This document shows, in pieces, positions 53,505 to 62,336 of a DNA stretch of 64,000 bases. The position numbers and the translations under genes were made by a program. The notes below the pieces were generated by a model. The model did not search any database. It was not told where the DNA came from and saw only the letters and a program-made list of their open reading frames with translations. Source of the stretch: Lysinimonas soli (GTDB lineage Bacteria; Actinomycetota; Actinomycetes; Actinomycetales; Microbacteriaceae). The stretch's first letter is position 1, and each line of letters starts with the position of its first letter. Location of the stretch: assembly GCF_042655435.1 (NCBI RefSeq), contig NZ_JBHSMG010000004.1, positions 128,641 through 192,640 of the forward strand. Direction: 5' to 3'.

Positions 53505-56316
53505 TCTCATCCTCGTCGAAGGTGTCGGCGGGGTCTTCTCCCGGCAGCGCGACCTCGGTGACGACCCGACGGCGTCGCCCGGTCGGGATCGCCAGCAGCA
53601 GGGCGAGGCCGATCACGACGCCCTGCGCGACCAGGATGGCGGTGCTCGTGGCGCCGATGCTCTGCGCCGAGGTGCTCGCCGAGGTGAAGCCCGGCACCCG
53701 CCAGAGGGTTCCCACCGAGGTCTCGCCGACCGGCACCAGCGAGGCGGTGGAGTCGAGCGCCTCGGCGGCGCGCTGGCGCACCCCCTCGGAGCCCCCGCTC
53801 GCCTGGGGCAGCACCACGAATTCGATCTTGAAGCGCGACAGTGTCGCGCGCGGGTCGTATCCGCTGCGCGAGGCGAGGTTGCCGGCGAGCGTGGCGAGGG
53901 CGCGGGTCGACGCATCGGTCGTCACCCTCGTCGACCACAGGGTCGACGACTCGTCGAGGGTCGTCCCCGGCCCGCGATCGACGACCACGGCGAGCGAGCC
54001 GTCGTCCTGAGGCACGAGCACGAGCGTTCCGACCCCCGGATGCGCGGTCGCCTCGGCGGTCACCAGAGCCGGCAGCAACTGGCCGTCGCTCTTCGTGACG
54101 TTGCCCGTCCCGAGCACGGGGGCGATCAGCAGGGGCGCGACCGAGATCGTCGCGGTGACCAGCACCGCGATGCCGACGACGACGCGAGCGGCGCCGATGG
54201 CGTCGAGGGTCACGACCACCGCCGCCACGAGTCCGAGCCAATACAGGCTGAGGCCCGATCCGGGCCAGGGGGTCACGACATCGGCTCCCCCGGCCGCGAT
54301 CCCCAGGTGCGCCGAGACGACCGCGGTGACCAGCCCGAGCAGCGCGACGATCATCGCCGGGATCGCGCGGCGCGACCCCGGCAGGAAGAGCGCGAGCAGG
54401 GCCATGGCTGCGAGCGGGGCGAGCAGCACCGCCGGGGCCAGCACCCCGAGGCCGCCCGGCAGACCGATCGCGGCGGCCAGCGCCGACCAGCCGTCGCTCG
54501 CCGAGCTCGGCAGCCCCAGCAGCAGCTGCCAGCCGGTGGGACGGGGGAAGGTCACCGAAGCGCCCGGGTCGGCGAGCAGCCCGAGCGGGTTCCCGCGCAA
54601 CAGCTGCGCGACCACGAGCGGCGCGAACAGCGCGATCGCCGGAATCGGGATGCCGATCAGGCGCACGAAGCCGCGCGGGCGGGCGAACGCCCAACCGACG
54701 ACCGCGAGCAGCAGCGCCGGAGTCAGCACGGGCGCGCACGCCGCCGTGGCGGCGAACAGCAGGGATGCCGCCGCGGCGGCACTCCACGATTTGGCGCCCT
54801 CGATCGCCGCGAGCACGAGCCACGGCAGCAGCAGGTGCGCCAGCACGGCCGCCGGCCGGCCATCGGCGAGAGCCGAGAGCAGAGGAGGGGCGAGCATCCA
54901 CAGCAGGGCGGCCACCGCGGGCGGCCAGCGGTGCTCCGTGAAGCGGGTGGCGCACCACCAGGCCCCGAGAGCCGCAAGCGGCATGGCCGCGAGCCAGAGC
55001 AGCACGATCGAGAACGAGGTGTTCCAGGGCGTGAGCGAGCCGAGCAGCGCGAGCACCGCCGAGAACGGGTCGGACGGGCCGGTGAGATCGACGCCGATGT
55101 TGCGAACGCCCCAGGCCAGCCGGGACCAGAGTGCCCCGACGTCGCCGTCGAGCGGCAGCAGGGCCCCGCCGCTCAGCGCCGACGCGCCGATCAGGCGCCA
55201 GAACAGTCCGACGCCGATGACCGCCCCGATGAGGGTGACGGCGGCTCCTCCGCCGCCGAAGAACGCGGCGCGCACCAGGTCGGGCTCGGCGTTCTCGGCG
55301 CTCGCCCGGTCGCGCGCGACGGCCCGGAGTTCGCGCACGGCGTCACCCGGGATGCGCAGGGGCGCGATCGACGCCCAGCCGAGCGTGCGGTTGCGACGAA
55401 GGCGGGCCCGGGCCGGCGCGACGCTGCCGTCGAAGGCGACCCGGAATGCGGCGGCGAGCTCACCCGGGATCGCGCCGGGGCGTTTGCCCAGCAGCCGGCC
55501 GATCGATCGCAGCAGCGCGAGCGGCACGAGCGAGAGCCAGTGCACCGGCAGCGCGGCGGCGGGGGCGTAGACCATACGACGATGCAGCTGCGCGATGCGG
55601 GCGACCCGGATGCGTCCTCGCGACGAGAGCGGACGTCGCCGGCCCTGGTCCTCGGGCCGCACTCCGCGGGTGACGCGGGCGTCCGCGACGCGGATGACCC
55701 GAAAGCCGGCGAGCCGGGCCCTGATCGAGAAGTCGAGTCCGGCATCCACCCCAGGAAGCCCCGGATCGAAGCCTCCGAGGCGCTCCCAGACGGCGCGCTG
55801 CACCAGCATGCCGGTCGAGGTGACCCCGAGCACGTCGCCGTCCGCATCATGCTGGGCCTGATCGAGTTCGTCCTCGACGAGCCTCACCGTCGCTCCGAAC
55901 CGCGACAGGCTCTCGCCGTACGAGCGGATCAGGGCGTGATCGTCGGGGTCGACGACCTTGGGCCCGGCGATCACGACCGAGGGCGCGACCTCGACCGCGG
56001 CCAGCAGTTCCGCCAGTGCGGTCGGCTCGGGCGCCGTGTCGGCGCTCAACAGCCACAGCCAGTCCGATCCCGACTCGGCCGGCGCGGCCGCCTGCAGGCC
56101 GAACGAGATCGCGGCGCCCATCGCGAGGTTCGGTGCCGACACGTACTGGGTCGGAGTGGCGGCCGCGAGCTGTTCCGCGCTCCCGTCGGTGGACGAGCAG
56201 TCGACGACGACGAGTGCGTCGGGCTTGCGGATCTGGGCGGCGAGCGCACGGAGGGTGCGGTCGAGCCAGGGTTCCCCGTTGCGCACGACGAGGATCGCGG
56301 TGACTCGCGGCTGCAT
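53497..56316 (-). CDS. Large membrane glycosyltransferase, family 2
   Basis: A 939-aa protein. The N-terminal GT2 domain (1-240) starts VTAILVVRNGEPWLDRTLRAL and has VVVDCSSTDGS and the DTAPEP acid region. About twelve hydrophobic helices follow, then an external C-terminal domain (about 700-900) and a final helix before an acidic tail. Such proteins transfer sugars onto wall polymers or lipid carriers. TAGCCT lies 7 nt before the ATG. It is co-transcribed with DUF5719. Acceptor and donor are not identifiable. Confidence 0.87.
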   Translation of the reverse strand: MQPRVTAILVVRNGEPWLDRTLRALAAQIRKPDALVVVDCSSTDGSAEQLAAATPTQYVSAPNLAMGAAISFGLQAAAPAESGSDWLWLLSADTAPEPTALAELLAAVEVAPSVVIAGPKVVDPDDHALIRSYGESLSRFGATVRLVEDELDQAQHDADGDVLGVTSTGMLVQRAVWERLGGFDPGLPGVDAGLDFSIRARLAGFRVIRVADARVTRGVRPEDQGRRRPLSSRGRIRVARIAQLHRRMVYAPAAALPVHWLSLVPLALLRSIGRLLGKRPGAIPGELAAAFRVAFDGSVAPARARLRRNRTLGWASIAPLRIPGDAVRELRAVARDRASAENAEPDLVRAAFFGGGGAAVTLIGAVIGVGLFWRLIGASALSGGALLPLDGDVGALWSRLAWGVRNIGVDLTGPSDPFSAVLALLGSLTPWNTSFSIVLLWLAAMPLAALGAWWCATRFTEHRWPPAVAALLWMLAPPLLSALADGRPAAVLAHLLLPWLVLAAIEGAKSWSAAAAASLLFAATAACAPVLTPALLLAVVGWAFARPRGFVRLIGIPIPAIALFAPLVVAQLLRGNPLGLLADPGASVTFPRPTGWQLLLGLPSSASDGWSALAAAIGLPGGLGVLAPAVLLAPLAAMALLALFLPGSRRAIPAMIVALLGLVTAVVSAHLGIAAGGADVVTPWPGSGLSLYWLGLVAAVVVTLDAIGAARVVVGIAVLVTATISVAPLLIAPVLGTGNVTKSDGQLLPALVTAEATAHPGVGTLVLVPQDDGSLAVVVDRGPGTTLDESSTLWSTRVTTDASTRALATLAGNLASRSGYDPRATLSRFKIEFVVLPQASGGSEGVRQRAAEALDSTASLVPVGETSVGTLWRVPGFTSASTSAQSIGATSTAILVAQGVVIGLALLLAIPTGRRRRVVTEVALPGEDPADTFDEDENA

Positions 56317-56418
56317 CCCTCCGAGGCTAGGCGGCGGTCGGCACGGCGCGGCGCATGACACCCCGAAGGACGGAAGTCACAGGAAGCGGTTCGTCAGGCC
56401 GAGCGCGAGGCGCTGCCG

Positions 56419-56440
56419 CGAAGGCCAGAAATGGCCTTCG
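56419..56440 (-). terminator. Terminator directly after whiB2
   Basis: CGAAGGCCA and TGGCCTTCG form a perfect 9-bp stem with a 4-nt loop, starting at the base after the TAA stop of whiB2. Confidence 0.75.
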
Positions 56441-56770
56441 TTAGGCGGAGCGTGCGCGCCGGAGGCGACGGCGCTCGCGCTCCGAGAGGCCGCCCCAGAT
56501 GCCGAAGCGCTCGTCGTTCTGCAGGGCGTACTCGAGGCACTGACCCTTGACCTCGCACGTGGTGCAGATCTTCTTGGCGTCGCGTGTCGAACCGCCCTTC
56601 TCGGGGAAGAAGGCCTCGGGGTCGGTCTGCGCACAGAGTGCGTCGGACTGCCAGGCGAGCGGATTGTCGATGCTCTCGGTGTCGGCGGGGCGCAGCCCGG
56701 GGATGCCGAGTCGCACCGGATCGACGAACCAGTCGCCGGGAACGGACGGACGATACTCGCTCCGCGTCAT
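56441..56770 (-). CDS. whiB2: WhiB2/WhmD-type iron-sulfur regulator
   Basis: A 109-aa WhiB protein. The cluster ligands are Cys46, Cys69, Cys72 and Cys78; the turn GIWGG is at 90-94 and the basic tail is RERRRLRRARSA. The longer N-terminus and the DALCAQTDPEAFFPEKGGSTRDAKKIC stretch are those of WhiB2/WhmD (WhiB of Streptomyces), a regulator of septation and division. AGGGAGA precedes the ATG. A palindrome covers its promoter and a hairpin ends it, so it is transcribed alone. Confidence 0.93.
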   Translation of the reverse strand: MTRSEYRPSVPGDWFVDPVRLGIPGLRPADTESIDNPLAWQSDALCAQTDPEAFFPEKGGSTRDAKKICTTCEVKGQCLEYALQNDERFGIWGGLSERERRRLRRARSA

Positions 56771-56828
56771 GGTCGACTCTCCCTCTAGCACTTTCTGGGT
56801 TCCGTCCCCCGACGGAGCACCGTGCCTG

Positions 56829-56858
56829 GGGGTAATTACACCGTTGTCATTACCCCCA
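56829..56858 (-). promoter_or_regulatory. Palindrome within the whiB2 promoter
   Basis: GGGGGTAAT (56829-56837) and ATTACCCCC (56850-56858) are a perfect 9-bp inverted repeat with a 12-bp centre. On the minus strand TTGACG (56865-56860) and TGTAAT (56841-56836) could be the -35 and -10 with an 18-nt spacer, so the palindrome fills the spacer and the -10. It is a likely operator for a regulator of whiB2. Confidence 0.7.
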
Positions 56859-56901
56859 CGTCAAGTCGGGAATGTTAATTCTTTCGCCGGGCCCCGAGCA
56901 G

Positions 56902-57873
56902 TTACGACGCGCCGCCCGCTGCCATCCGCGCCTGCCATGCGCTGGACACCATCTGATCGAGTGTGTGACGCATGCGCCAGTCCAGGTCGCGCGCCGCCGT
57001 CTCGCCGCTCGCGACGATCCGGGGCGGGTCGCCGGCGCGGCGCGGCGCGATGATCGGGGTGAACTCGATCCCCGTCACCCGGGCGATCGCCGCCATGATC
57101 TGGGCGACCGAGACGCCGTCTCCGCTCCCCAGGTTGTAGGCCGCATCGAGCGGTTCGCCGGCATCGAGCCGACGCGCCGCCGCCACGTGCGACACGGCGA
57201 GGTCGGCGACGTGCAGATAGTCGCGCACGTTGGTTCCGTCCGGTGTCGGATAGTCGTCGCCGTTGATCTGCGGGGTCCTTCCGTCGAGCAGCGCGTCGAA
57301 CACGAGCGGGAACAGGTTGTGCGGACTCGTGTCGTAGATCGATGGGTCGCCCGAGCCGACGACGTTGAAATAGCGCAGGGAGGTGTGCCGCAGGCCGGCC
57401 GCAACGCCCTGGTCGGCGAGCAGCCACTCCCCGATCAGCTTCGACTCGCCGTAGGGCGACTGCGGGTTCTTCGGCGTGCTCTCGGTGACGAGGTCGACGT
57501 CCGGGGTGCCGTAGACAGCGGCGCTCGACGAGAACACGATCCGGTCGACGCCGCGGTCCTGCATCGCAGCCAGCAGTGTGGCCGTGCCTGTCACGTTCTG
57601 CTCGTAGGTGTGGAGCGGGCGCTGCACCGAGACGCCGGCGTACTTGAAACCGGCCACGTGGATGACACCGGTCACGCCGTGCTCGTCGAAGGTCCGTGCC
57701 AGCAAGGCGCCGTCGAGGATGCTCCCGCGCACGAACGGTACGTGCGCCGGGACGAACTCGCGGTGGCCGCTCGACAGATCGTCGAGCACGACGGCCGAGA
57801 GATCCGAGTCGAGCAGGGCACGCACCACGTGGGCGCCGATATAGCCGGCCCCGCCGGTCACCAACCAAGTCAT
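56902..57873 (-). CDS. galE: UDP-glucose 4-epimerase
   Basis: A 323-aa extended SDR enzyme: NAD motif GGAGYIG, catalytic Ser region FSSSAAVYG, and Tyr-Lys in YGESK. It interconverts UDP-glucose and UDP-galactose, feeding polysaccharide or galactose use. TAGCGT lies 7 nt before the ATG (leaderless), which is preferred over a GTG three codons upstream. No galT or galK is near, so a polymer-precursor role is more likely. Confidence 0.92.
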   Translation of the reverse strand: MTWLVTGGAGYIGAHVVRALLDSDLSAVVLDDLSSGHREFVPAHVPFVRGSILDGALLARTFDEHGVTGVIHVAGFKYAGVSVQRPLHTYEQNVTGTATLLAAMQDRGVDRIVFSSSAAVYGTPDVDLVTESTPKNPQSPYGESKLIGEWLLADQGVAAGLRHTSLRYFNVVGSGDPSIYDTSPHNLFPLVFDALLDGRTPQINGDDYPTPDGTNVRDYLHVADLAVSHVAAARRLDAGEPLDAAYNLGSGDGVSVAQIMAAIARVTGIEFTPIIAPRRAGDPPRIVASGETAARDLDWRMRHTLDQMVSSAWQARMAAGGAS

Positions 57874-57904
57874 GCCCACCACGCTAGCGGGCGCCGCTCG
57901 GCGC

Positions 57905-58021
57905 TCAGATGCGCGACTTGGTCCGCACCCGGCGGTAGCCGTCGGTCGCGATCTCGCGAACGGCCATCACGATCGCACCGATCAGCCCGGCGATGACCAG
58001 CCCCGCCTCGATGAACTCCAT
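57905..58021 (-). CDS. 38-aa single-helix membrane protein
   Basis: A very small gene: one hydrophobic helix (residues 2-20, starting MEFIEAGLVIAGLIGAIVM) and a basic tail ending RRVRTKSRI, so the tail should be cytoplasmic. TAGATT/TACTGCC/ATG gives a good leaderless start. It is divergent from a GATase1-AraC regulator, and a perfect 12-bp inverted repeat spans the two starts. No family is recognised. The promoter and charge pattern argue for a real gene. Confidence 0.6.
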   Translation of the reverse strand: MEFIEAGLVIAGLIGAIVMAVREIATDGYRRVRTKSRI

Positions 58022-58093
58022 GGCAGTAAATCTATGAGTGGCCACCGACAGCCAGAACTGGCATGATCGACACGTTCCGTCGATTTACTGCCA
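58021..58093. promoter_or_regulatory. Inverted repeats between the small membrane gene and the AraC gene
   Basis: TGGCAGTAAATC (58021-58032) and GATTTACTGCCA (58082-58093) are a perfect 12-bp inverted repeat at the two divergent starts. Inside lies a palindrome GCCAGAACTGGC (58051-58062) and TGGCATGATC (58059-58068), which fits the AdpA consensus TGGCSNGWWY at nine of ten positions. The adjacent regulator is of the AdpA-like group, so autoregulation is plausible. Confidence 0.55.
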
Positions 58094-58102
58094 GGAGTGC
58101 GC

Positions 58103-59068
58103 ATGCTCAAGAAGGTCGTCCTGATCGCGCTGCCCGAGGTGGCGCCGTTCGAGTTCGGCGTGGTCTGCGAGGTCTTCGGCATCGACCGGAGTGACAGCGG
58201 GGGGCCGACCTTCGATTTCACGATCGCGACCGCGCAGCCCGGCCCGGTGCGCACGAGCCTCGGCTACGACATGGTCATCGAGAACGACCTGTCGGCCGCC
58301 GCGGATGCCGACCTGATCGCGATACCGGCACACCACATCCGCGGCCATGCCGACGGCACCGATCCGCGCGTGCTGGAGGCGGTCCGCGCGGCGGAGGCAC
58401 GCGGGGCCTGGGTGCTGAGCGTCTGCAGCGGTGCGTTCGTGCTCGCCGAGGCGGGCATTCTCGACGGCCGGAGGGCCACGACGCACTGGATGCACGTCGA
58501 CCGGCTGCGTCGGCGCTATCCGGGCACCGAGGTGGACGCCGACGTGCTGTTCGTGCAGGACGGCAAGGTCGTCACGAGCGCAGGAACCGCCGCAGGCATC
58601 GACGCCGCGCTGCACATCGTGCGCTCGGAGCTCGGCGCGAGCGCCACCAACGTCATCGCGCGGCGCATGGTGGTGCCGCCCCAGCGCGACGGCGGCCAGT
58701 CGCAGTACATCGAGTCGCCGATCCCCGAGTGCCGCACGGATTCGCTCGCCGGCGTCACCGACTGGATGCTCGCCAACCTCGACCAGGATCTGACCGTCGA
58801 CCAGCTCGCCCGCCGCGCACTGATGTCGCCGCGCACCTTCGCGCGCAAGTTCCGCGCCGAGTCGGGCACGACGCCCGCGGCCTGGCTCAACCGTCAACGG
58901 ATGCTGCGCGCCCAGCAACTGCTCGAGCAGACCGACGAGGGCCTCGAGCAGATCGCACAGCTGACCGGCTTCGGAACGGCCGCCGTGATGCGGCACCACT
59001 TCGTCCGGGTGCTTCAGACGACGCCCACGAACTACCGGCGGGCGTTCGGGGCGCGAGTCGCGGGGTAG
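58103..59068 (+). CDS. GlxA/AdpA-like regulator (GATase1 + AraC)
   Basis: A 321-aa regulator. The N-terminal DJ-1/PfpI-type GATase1 domain (1-180) has nucleophile-elbow Cys108 in SVCSGAF and normally is not catalytic in this group. The C-terminal AraC domain (about 215-318) has two helix-turn-helix motifs (LTVDQLARRALMSPRTFARKF, LEQIAQLTGFGTAAVMRHHF). CCAGGAG precedes the ATG; a GTG two codons upstream overlaps that ribosome site. Targets are unknown apart from possible self-control and control of the divergent small gene. Confidence 0.88.
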   Translation: MLKKVVLIALPEVAPFEFGVVCEVFGIDRSDSGGPTFDFTIATAQPGPVRTSLGYDMVIENDLSAAADADLIAIPAHHIRGHADGTDPRVLEAVRAAEARGAWVLSVCSGAFVLAEAGILDGRRATTHWMHVDRLRRRYPGTEVDADVLFVQDGKVVTSAGTAAGIDAALHIVRSELGASATNVIARRMVVPPQRDGGQSQYIESPIPECRTDSLAGVTDWMLANLDQDLTVDQLARRALMSPRTFARKFRAESGTTPAAWLNRQRMLRAQQLLEQTDEGLEQIAQLTGFGTAAVMRHHFVRVLQTTPTNYRRAFGARVAG

Positions 59069-59105
59069 CGCGCGCTCTTTCCCTTCCGAATCGCCGACGC
59101 TCGAC

Positions 59106-60224
59106 TCAAACGCCCCGGCCGGTCGAGGCCATGAACACGAGGCCGGAGCCGTGCAGCTGCAGTCGCGGCTCGTCCGCGACGTAGACGGCGCTGCCGCGGC
59201 TCAACTCGGGGCCTCCGGCGAGCGACACCGAACCGCTCGTGCACAACGCGATGGCAGGCCCGGCCAGTTCGATCGTGACACCGGCGGCCGCGGCATCCGG
59301 CGAGATGACGGTCAGCACGAAGTCGGGTACATCGGGGCGGAACACCCTCACGCCGGGCTGCGGCTCCTCGGCGTGCAGGTACGGCACGGGCAGCGGGCGG
59401 AAGTCGAGCACCTGCAGCAACTCGGGCACGTCGACGTGCTTGGGAGTGAGCCCACCGCGCAGCACGTTGTCCGACGCTGCCATGAGCTCGACGCCGAGAC
59501 CGTGCAGATAGGCATGGATATTGCCGGCCGGCAGATACAGCACCTCGCCCGGCTTCAGGGCGACCGTGTGCAGCAGCAGCGAGATCGCGATGCCGGGGTC
59601 CCCGGGGAAGTCGTGGGCCAGCTGGCGCACGGTCTGCCACGAGAGCCCCTCGGCCGTCTCGGCCGCCTCGACGAGCGCCGCGACCAGCGCGTCGACGCCC
59701 GGCCCACGGGTGATCAACCACTCGAACACGTCTCGCAGCGACGAATCGTCGACCAGGCGGTCGAACAGCAGTGCGATCCGGGCGTCCCCGGCCACCGGCC
59801 GCAGCACCGCGCGGGTCTCGACGACCGGACGGAAGCCGCACAGCGCCCGGAAGTCGTCGCTCAGCGCGTAGATCAGCTCGGGCTTGTGGAAGGCGTCCTT
59901 GTAGTTGCGCTCCGAAGCATCGATCGGGATGCCGGCCGCGTTCTCGGCCGCGAATCCGGCCTCGGCCTGTTCGGGTGTCGGGTGCGCCTGCAGCGACAGC
60001 GAGGATGCGGCGGCCAGCACCTTCAGCAGGAACGGCAGCCGACCCGGCACGAGGTCGGCGAGCGTGCCCGCCCGCCCCACGAGCCGCGATGGCGACCCGG
60101 GGTGCGCCCCGAACCACAACTCCGCCTCGGGGCGGCCGGTCGGCGGCGTGCCGAGCAGGCCGGCGATGGCCGTCGTCGATCCCCAGGCGTAGTCGCGGGG
60201 CGTATTGGTGATTCCGATGAACAT
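59106..60224 (-). CDS. manA: Mannose-6-phosphate isomerase, class I
   Basis: A 372-aa zinc enzyme that interconverts fructose 6-phosphate and mannose 6-phosphate. The zinc ligands are in SLQAHP (Gln, His), HKPELI (Glu) and GNIHAYL (His), and DNVLRGGLTPKH is conserved. Its ATG directly follows the stop of the collagen-like gene (TAG|ATG), so the two are probably one transcript. It supplies mannose for GDP-mannose and glycans. The stop is convergent with the AraC gene. Confidence 0.94.
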   Translation of the reverse strand: MFIGITNTPRDYAWGSTTAIAGLLGTPPTGRPEAELWFGAHPGSPSRLVGRAGTLADLVPGRLPFLLKVLAAASSLSLQAHPTPEQAEAGFAAENAAGIPIDASERNYKDAFHKPELIYALSDDFRALCGFRPVVETRAVLRPVAGDARIALLFDRLVDDSSLRDVFEWLITRGPGVDALVAALVEAAETAEGLSWQTVRQLAHDFPGDPGIAISLLLHTVALKPGEVLYLPAGNIHAYLHGLGVELMAASDNVLRGGLTPKHVDVPELLQVLDFRPLPVPYLHAEEPQPGVRVFRPDVPDFVLTVISPDAAAAGVTIELAGPAIALCTSGSVSLAGGPELSRGSAVYVADEPRLQLHGSGLVFMASTGRGV

Positions 60225-60971
60225 CTAGTGCGCTTTCACCAACTCGATCAGCAAGGTCGCCGATACCGGTTGGATTCCTCCCGCCAACGGGGTGATGGTC
60301 AGCGCGCTGATGCCGCCGATGGGGTTGCGGACCGTGATGATGTCTCCCGCCGCGGTCGCGTCGACAAGGGTACTGAGCGCGATCGACGAGGTTCCGGTCG
60401 CGCGACCGGTCACGGTGTACGGCAGCTCAACGCCATCGAGCGTCACGACGAGTTGGCCTGATTCGGTGACGGGCACCTGGAAGGTCACACGGTAGACCCC
60501 CGCCGTCGACAGGACGAACGCGGACGGAGAGATCCTGCTGGTGCCCGAGCTGGTCGTCGGGCCGTCCTGGGGGAACTGCACGTCCTGACCGGGAGCGACG
60601 GTGGCCGCGTTGTCGGGCGGCATCAGGGCGAAGAACAGAGCGGAGTCGCCCGAGCCGGGGGCTCCCGCGGCGCCGGTCGGCCCGATCGGGCCGGCCGGAC
60701 CCGGCACCCCAGCCGGTCCCTGGGCGCCCACAGGACCCTGCGCGCCCGCCGGCCCTGGTGCACCCGCTCCAGCTCCAGCGGGCCCCTGCATTCCAGCGGG
60801 CCCCTGAGCTCCCGCAGGCCCCTGAGCCCCCGCTGGGCCTTGCACCCCCGCCGGTCCCTGCGCCCCCGCCGGGCCGGTCGCTCCGGTCGCCCCGGTCGCT
60901 GCGCATCCCACGAGGGGAAGCGCGAGAGCGACCACGATCGCGGTCAAGGTAAGCCTGTGTACGCGCCTCAT
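60225..60971 (-). CDS. Collagen-like lipoprotein with BclA-type C-terminal domain
   Basis: A 248-aa surface lipoprotein. The lipobox LVGC has Cys23. About 26 Gly-X-Y triplets (residues 26-105, mainly GPA and GAQ) follow, with one break at GAGAGA. A beta-rich C-terminal domain of about 140 residues (FVLSTAGVYRVTFQVPVTESGQLVVTLDG) resembles the trimeric C1q/TNF-like domain of spore protein BclA. It should form a trimeric triple-helical stalk with a globular tip on the cell surface. GGAGGGCGCT precedes the ATG. It lies before manA and beside polysaccharide genes, so adhesion or biofilm is plausible. Confidence 0.88.
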   Translation of the reverse strand: MRRVHRLTLTAIVVALALPLVGCAATGATGATGPAGAQGPAGVQGPAGAQGPAGAQGPAGMQGPAGAGAGAPGPAGAQGPVGAQGPAGVPGPAGPIGPTGAAGAPGSGDSALFFALMPPDNAATVAPGQDVQFPQDGPTTSSGTSRISPSAFVLSTAGVYRVTFQVPVTESGQLVVTLDGVELPYTVTGRATGTSSIALSTLVDATAAGDIITVRNPIGGISALTITPLAGGIQPVSATLLIELVKAH

Positions 60972-61064
60972 AGCGCCCTCCTCGTCGACGAAATCGTCTC
61001 AGCCTAGGGCGCGAATGGTCCGGCGGACGCCAGGCTCAGCGCGATCACCGTCTAGCCTGAAAAC

Positions 61065-62336
61065 ATGAGTCGAACCGACACGTACCGGCGGTGGCTGGGC
61101 GTCGTGATGCTGTTCACTCTGATGGCGGGAGACACCTGGCGAAACCTGCTCAGCTGGTGGGGCTGGGGCGTGATCGCGGTCGTCCTGCTCGTGCTCGCAA
61201 TCGTCGAACTCGTGCGCGCCCGGGTCGACCTGCGGCGGGTGCCACTGGCCGTGTACGCGTTCTTCGCGCTCATCACCCTCTCGCTGCTGTGGTCGGACTA
61301 TCCGGGGGCGACCGCACTCGGCGTTCTCGGCACTCTGGCCACCGCGACCCTGGCCGTCTACCTCGCGACCGTCATCGACCTCGAGGCTTTCCTGCGCGCG
61401 TTCGGACTGGCGCTGCGCTGGCTTCTCGGGCTGTCCCTCCTCTTTGAGTTCGTGGTCGCGGCGTTCATTCGGCATCCGGTGCTGCCGCTCTGGGTCGATT
61501 ACTCGCAGCTGAAGAAGATCCCGATGGCGTACTACTGGTCGCGCGATCTGCTGTTCCACGGCGGGCAGATCCAAGGCGTCCAGGGCAACTCGAACCTGCT
61601 CGCCCTCGCCGCGCTGTTCGCCCTCGTCGTGTTCGCCGTGCAATGGGTCGCCGGCACTGCCTCCAAGGCCTGGCTCGGATTCTGGGCCGTCATCGCCCTC
61701 ATCACCCTGGCCCTGACCCGCTCGTCGACGGTCCTGCTGGCCCTCGCCGCAGTCGTGCTGGTCGGCGCATTCCTCGCGCTCGTGCGACGCACCTGGGGCA
61801 CCCGGCGCCGGATCGTGTACGGCGGCGGCGCCGCCGCGGCGCTCGGGATCGCGGTGGTCGGGTTCGCCGCACGCGGGTCGATCCTCGACCTGCTCGGCAA
61901 GAGCAGCGACCTGACGCATCGCTCCGAGATCTGGAACCGGGTGATCGAGCTTGCTAACGAGCGCCCCGCGGCCGGCTGGGGCTGGGTGAGCTACTGGGCG
62001 CCGTGGGTCGAGCCGTTCCGGCACCTCGCGGTATTCAAGGGAGTCACCTACCTGCAGGCGCACGACGCCTGGCTCGACGTCTATCTCCAGCTGGGCGTCA
62101 TCGGCCTCGTCGTGTTCGGCTGGCTCGTGCTGACGACGCTCGGCCGCTCGTGGCTGGTGGCGGTGGATGCCGGACCCCGCCCCGCGCGCCTGGTCGCCGT
62201 ATTCCCGCTGCTGATCACGGTCGTGCTGATCGTGCACAGCATCGCCGAGAGCCGACTGCTGATCGAGATCGGGTTCACTCTGCTCGTCGTCGCCGCGATC
62301 CGCAGCGCGGAACGGGAACCGGCGCCGGATGCCTGA
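61065..62336 (+). CDS. O-antigen ligase/polymerase-like membrane protein 1
   Basis: A 423-aa protein with about eleven hydrophobic helices and the Wzy/WaaL-type external loop (THRSEIWNRVIELANERPAAGWGWVSYW ... YLQAHDAWLDVYLQLGVIGL). Such proteins polymerise or ligate lipid-linked glycans. TAGCCT/GAAAAC/ATG marks a leaderless start. It overlaps the following, related gene by 8 nt, so the two are one operon. The substrate is unknown. Confidence 0.88.
   Translation: MSRTDTYRRWLGVVMLFTLMAGDTWRNLLSWWGWGVIAVVLLVLAIVELVRARVDLRRVPLAVYAFFALITLSLLWSDYPGATALGVLGTLATATLAVYLATVIDLEAFLRAFGLALRWLLGLSLLFEFVVAAFIRHPVLPLWVDYSQLKKIPMAYYWSRDLLFHGGQIQGVQGNSNLLALAALFALVVFAVQWVAGTASKAWLGFWAVIALITLALTRSSTVLLALAAVVLVGAFLALVRRTWGTRRRIVYGGGAAAALGIAVVGFAARGSILDLLGKSSDLTHRSEIWNRVIELANERPAAGWGWVSYWAPWVEPFRHLAVFKGVTYLQAHDAWLDVYLQLGVIGLVVFGWLVLTTLGRSWLVAVDAGPRPARLVAVFPLLITVVLIVHSIAESRLLIEIGFTLLVVAAIRSAEREPAPDA

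Noticed and set aside
53338..56358. A 1006-codon open frame on the plus strand
   Set aside because: It is antisense to the membrane glycosyltransferase; its translation is Arg/Gly/Gln-rich with no domain.
60640..60900. A tandem DNA repeat or CRISPR-like array
   Set aside because: The repetition is the codon pattern of Gly-X-Y collagen triplets in an open frame with a signal peptide; there are no spacers.
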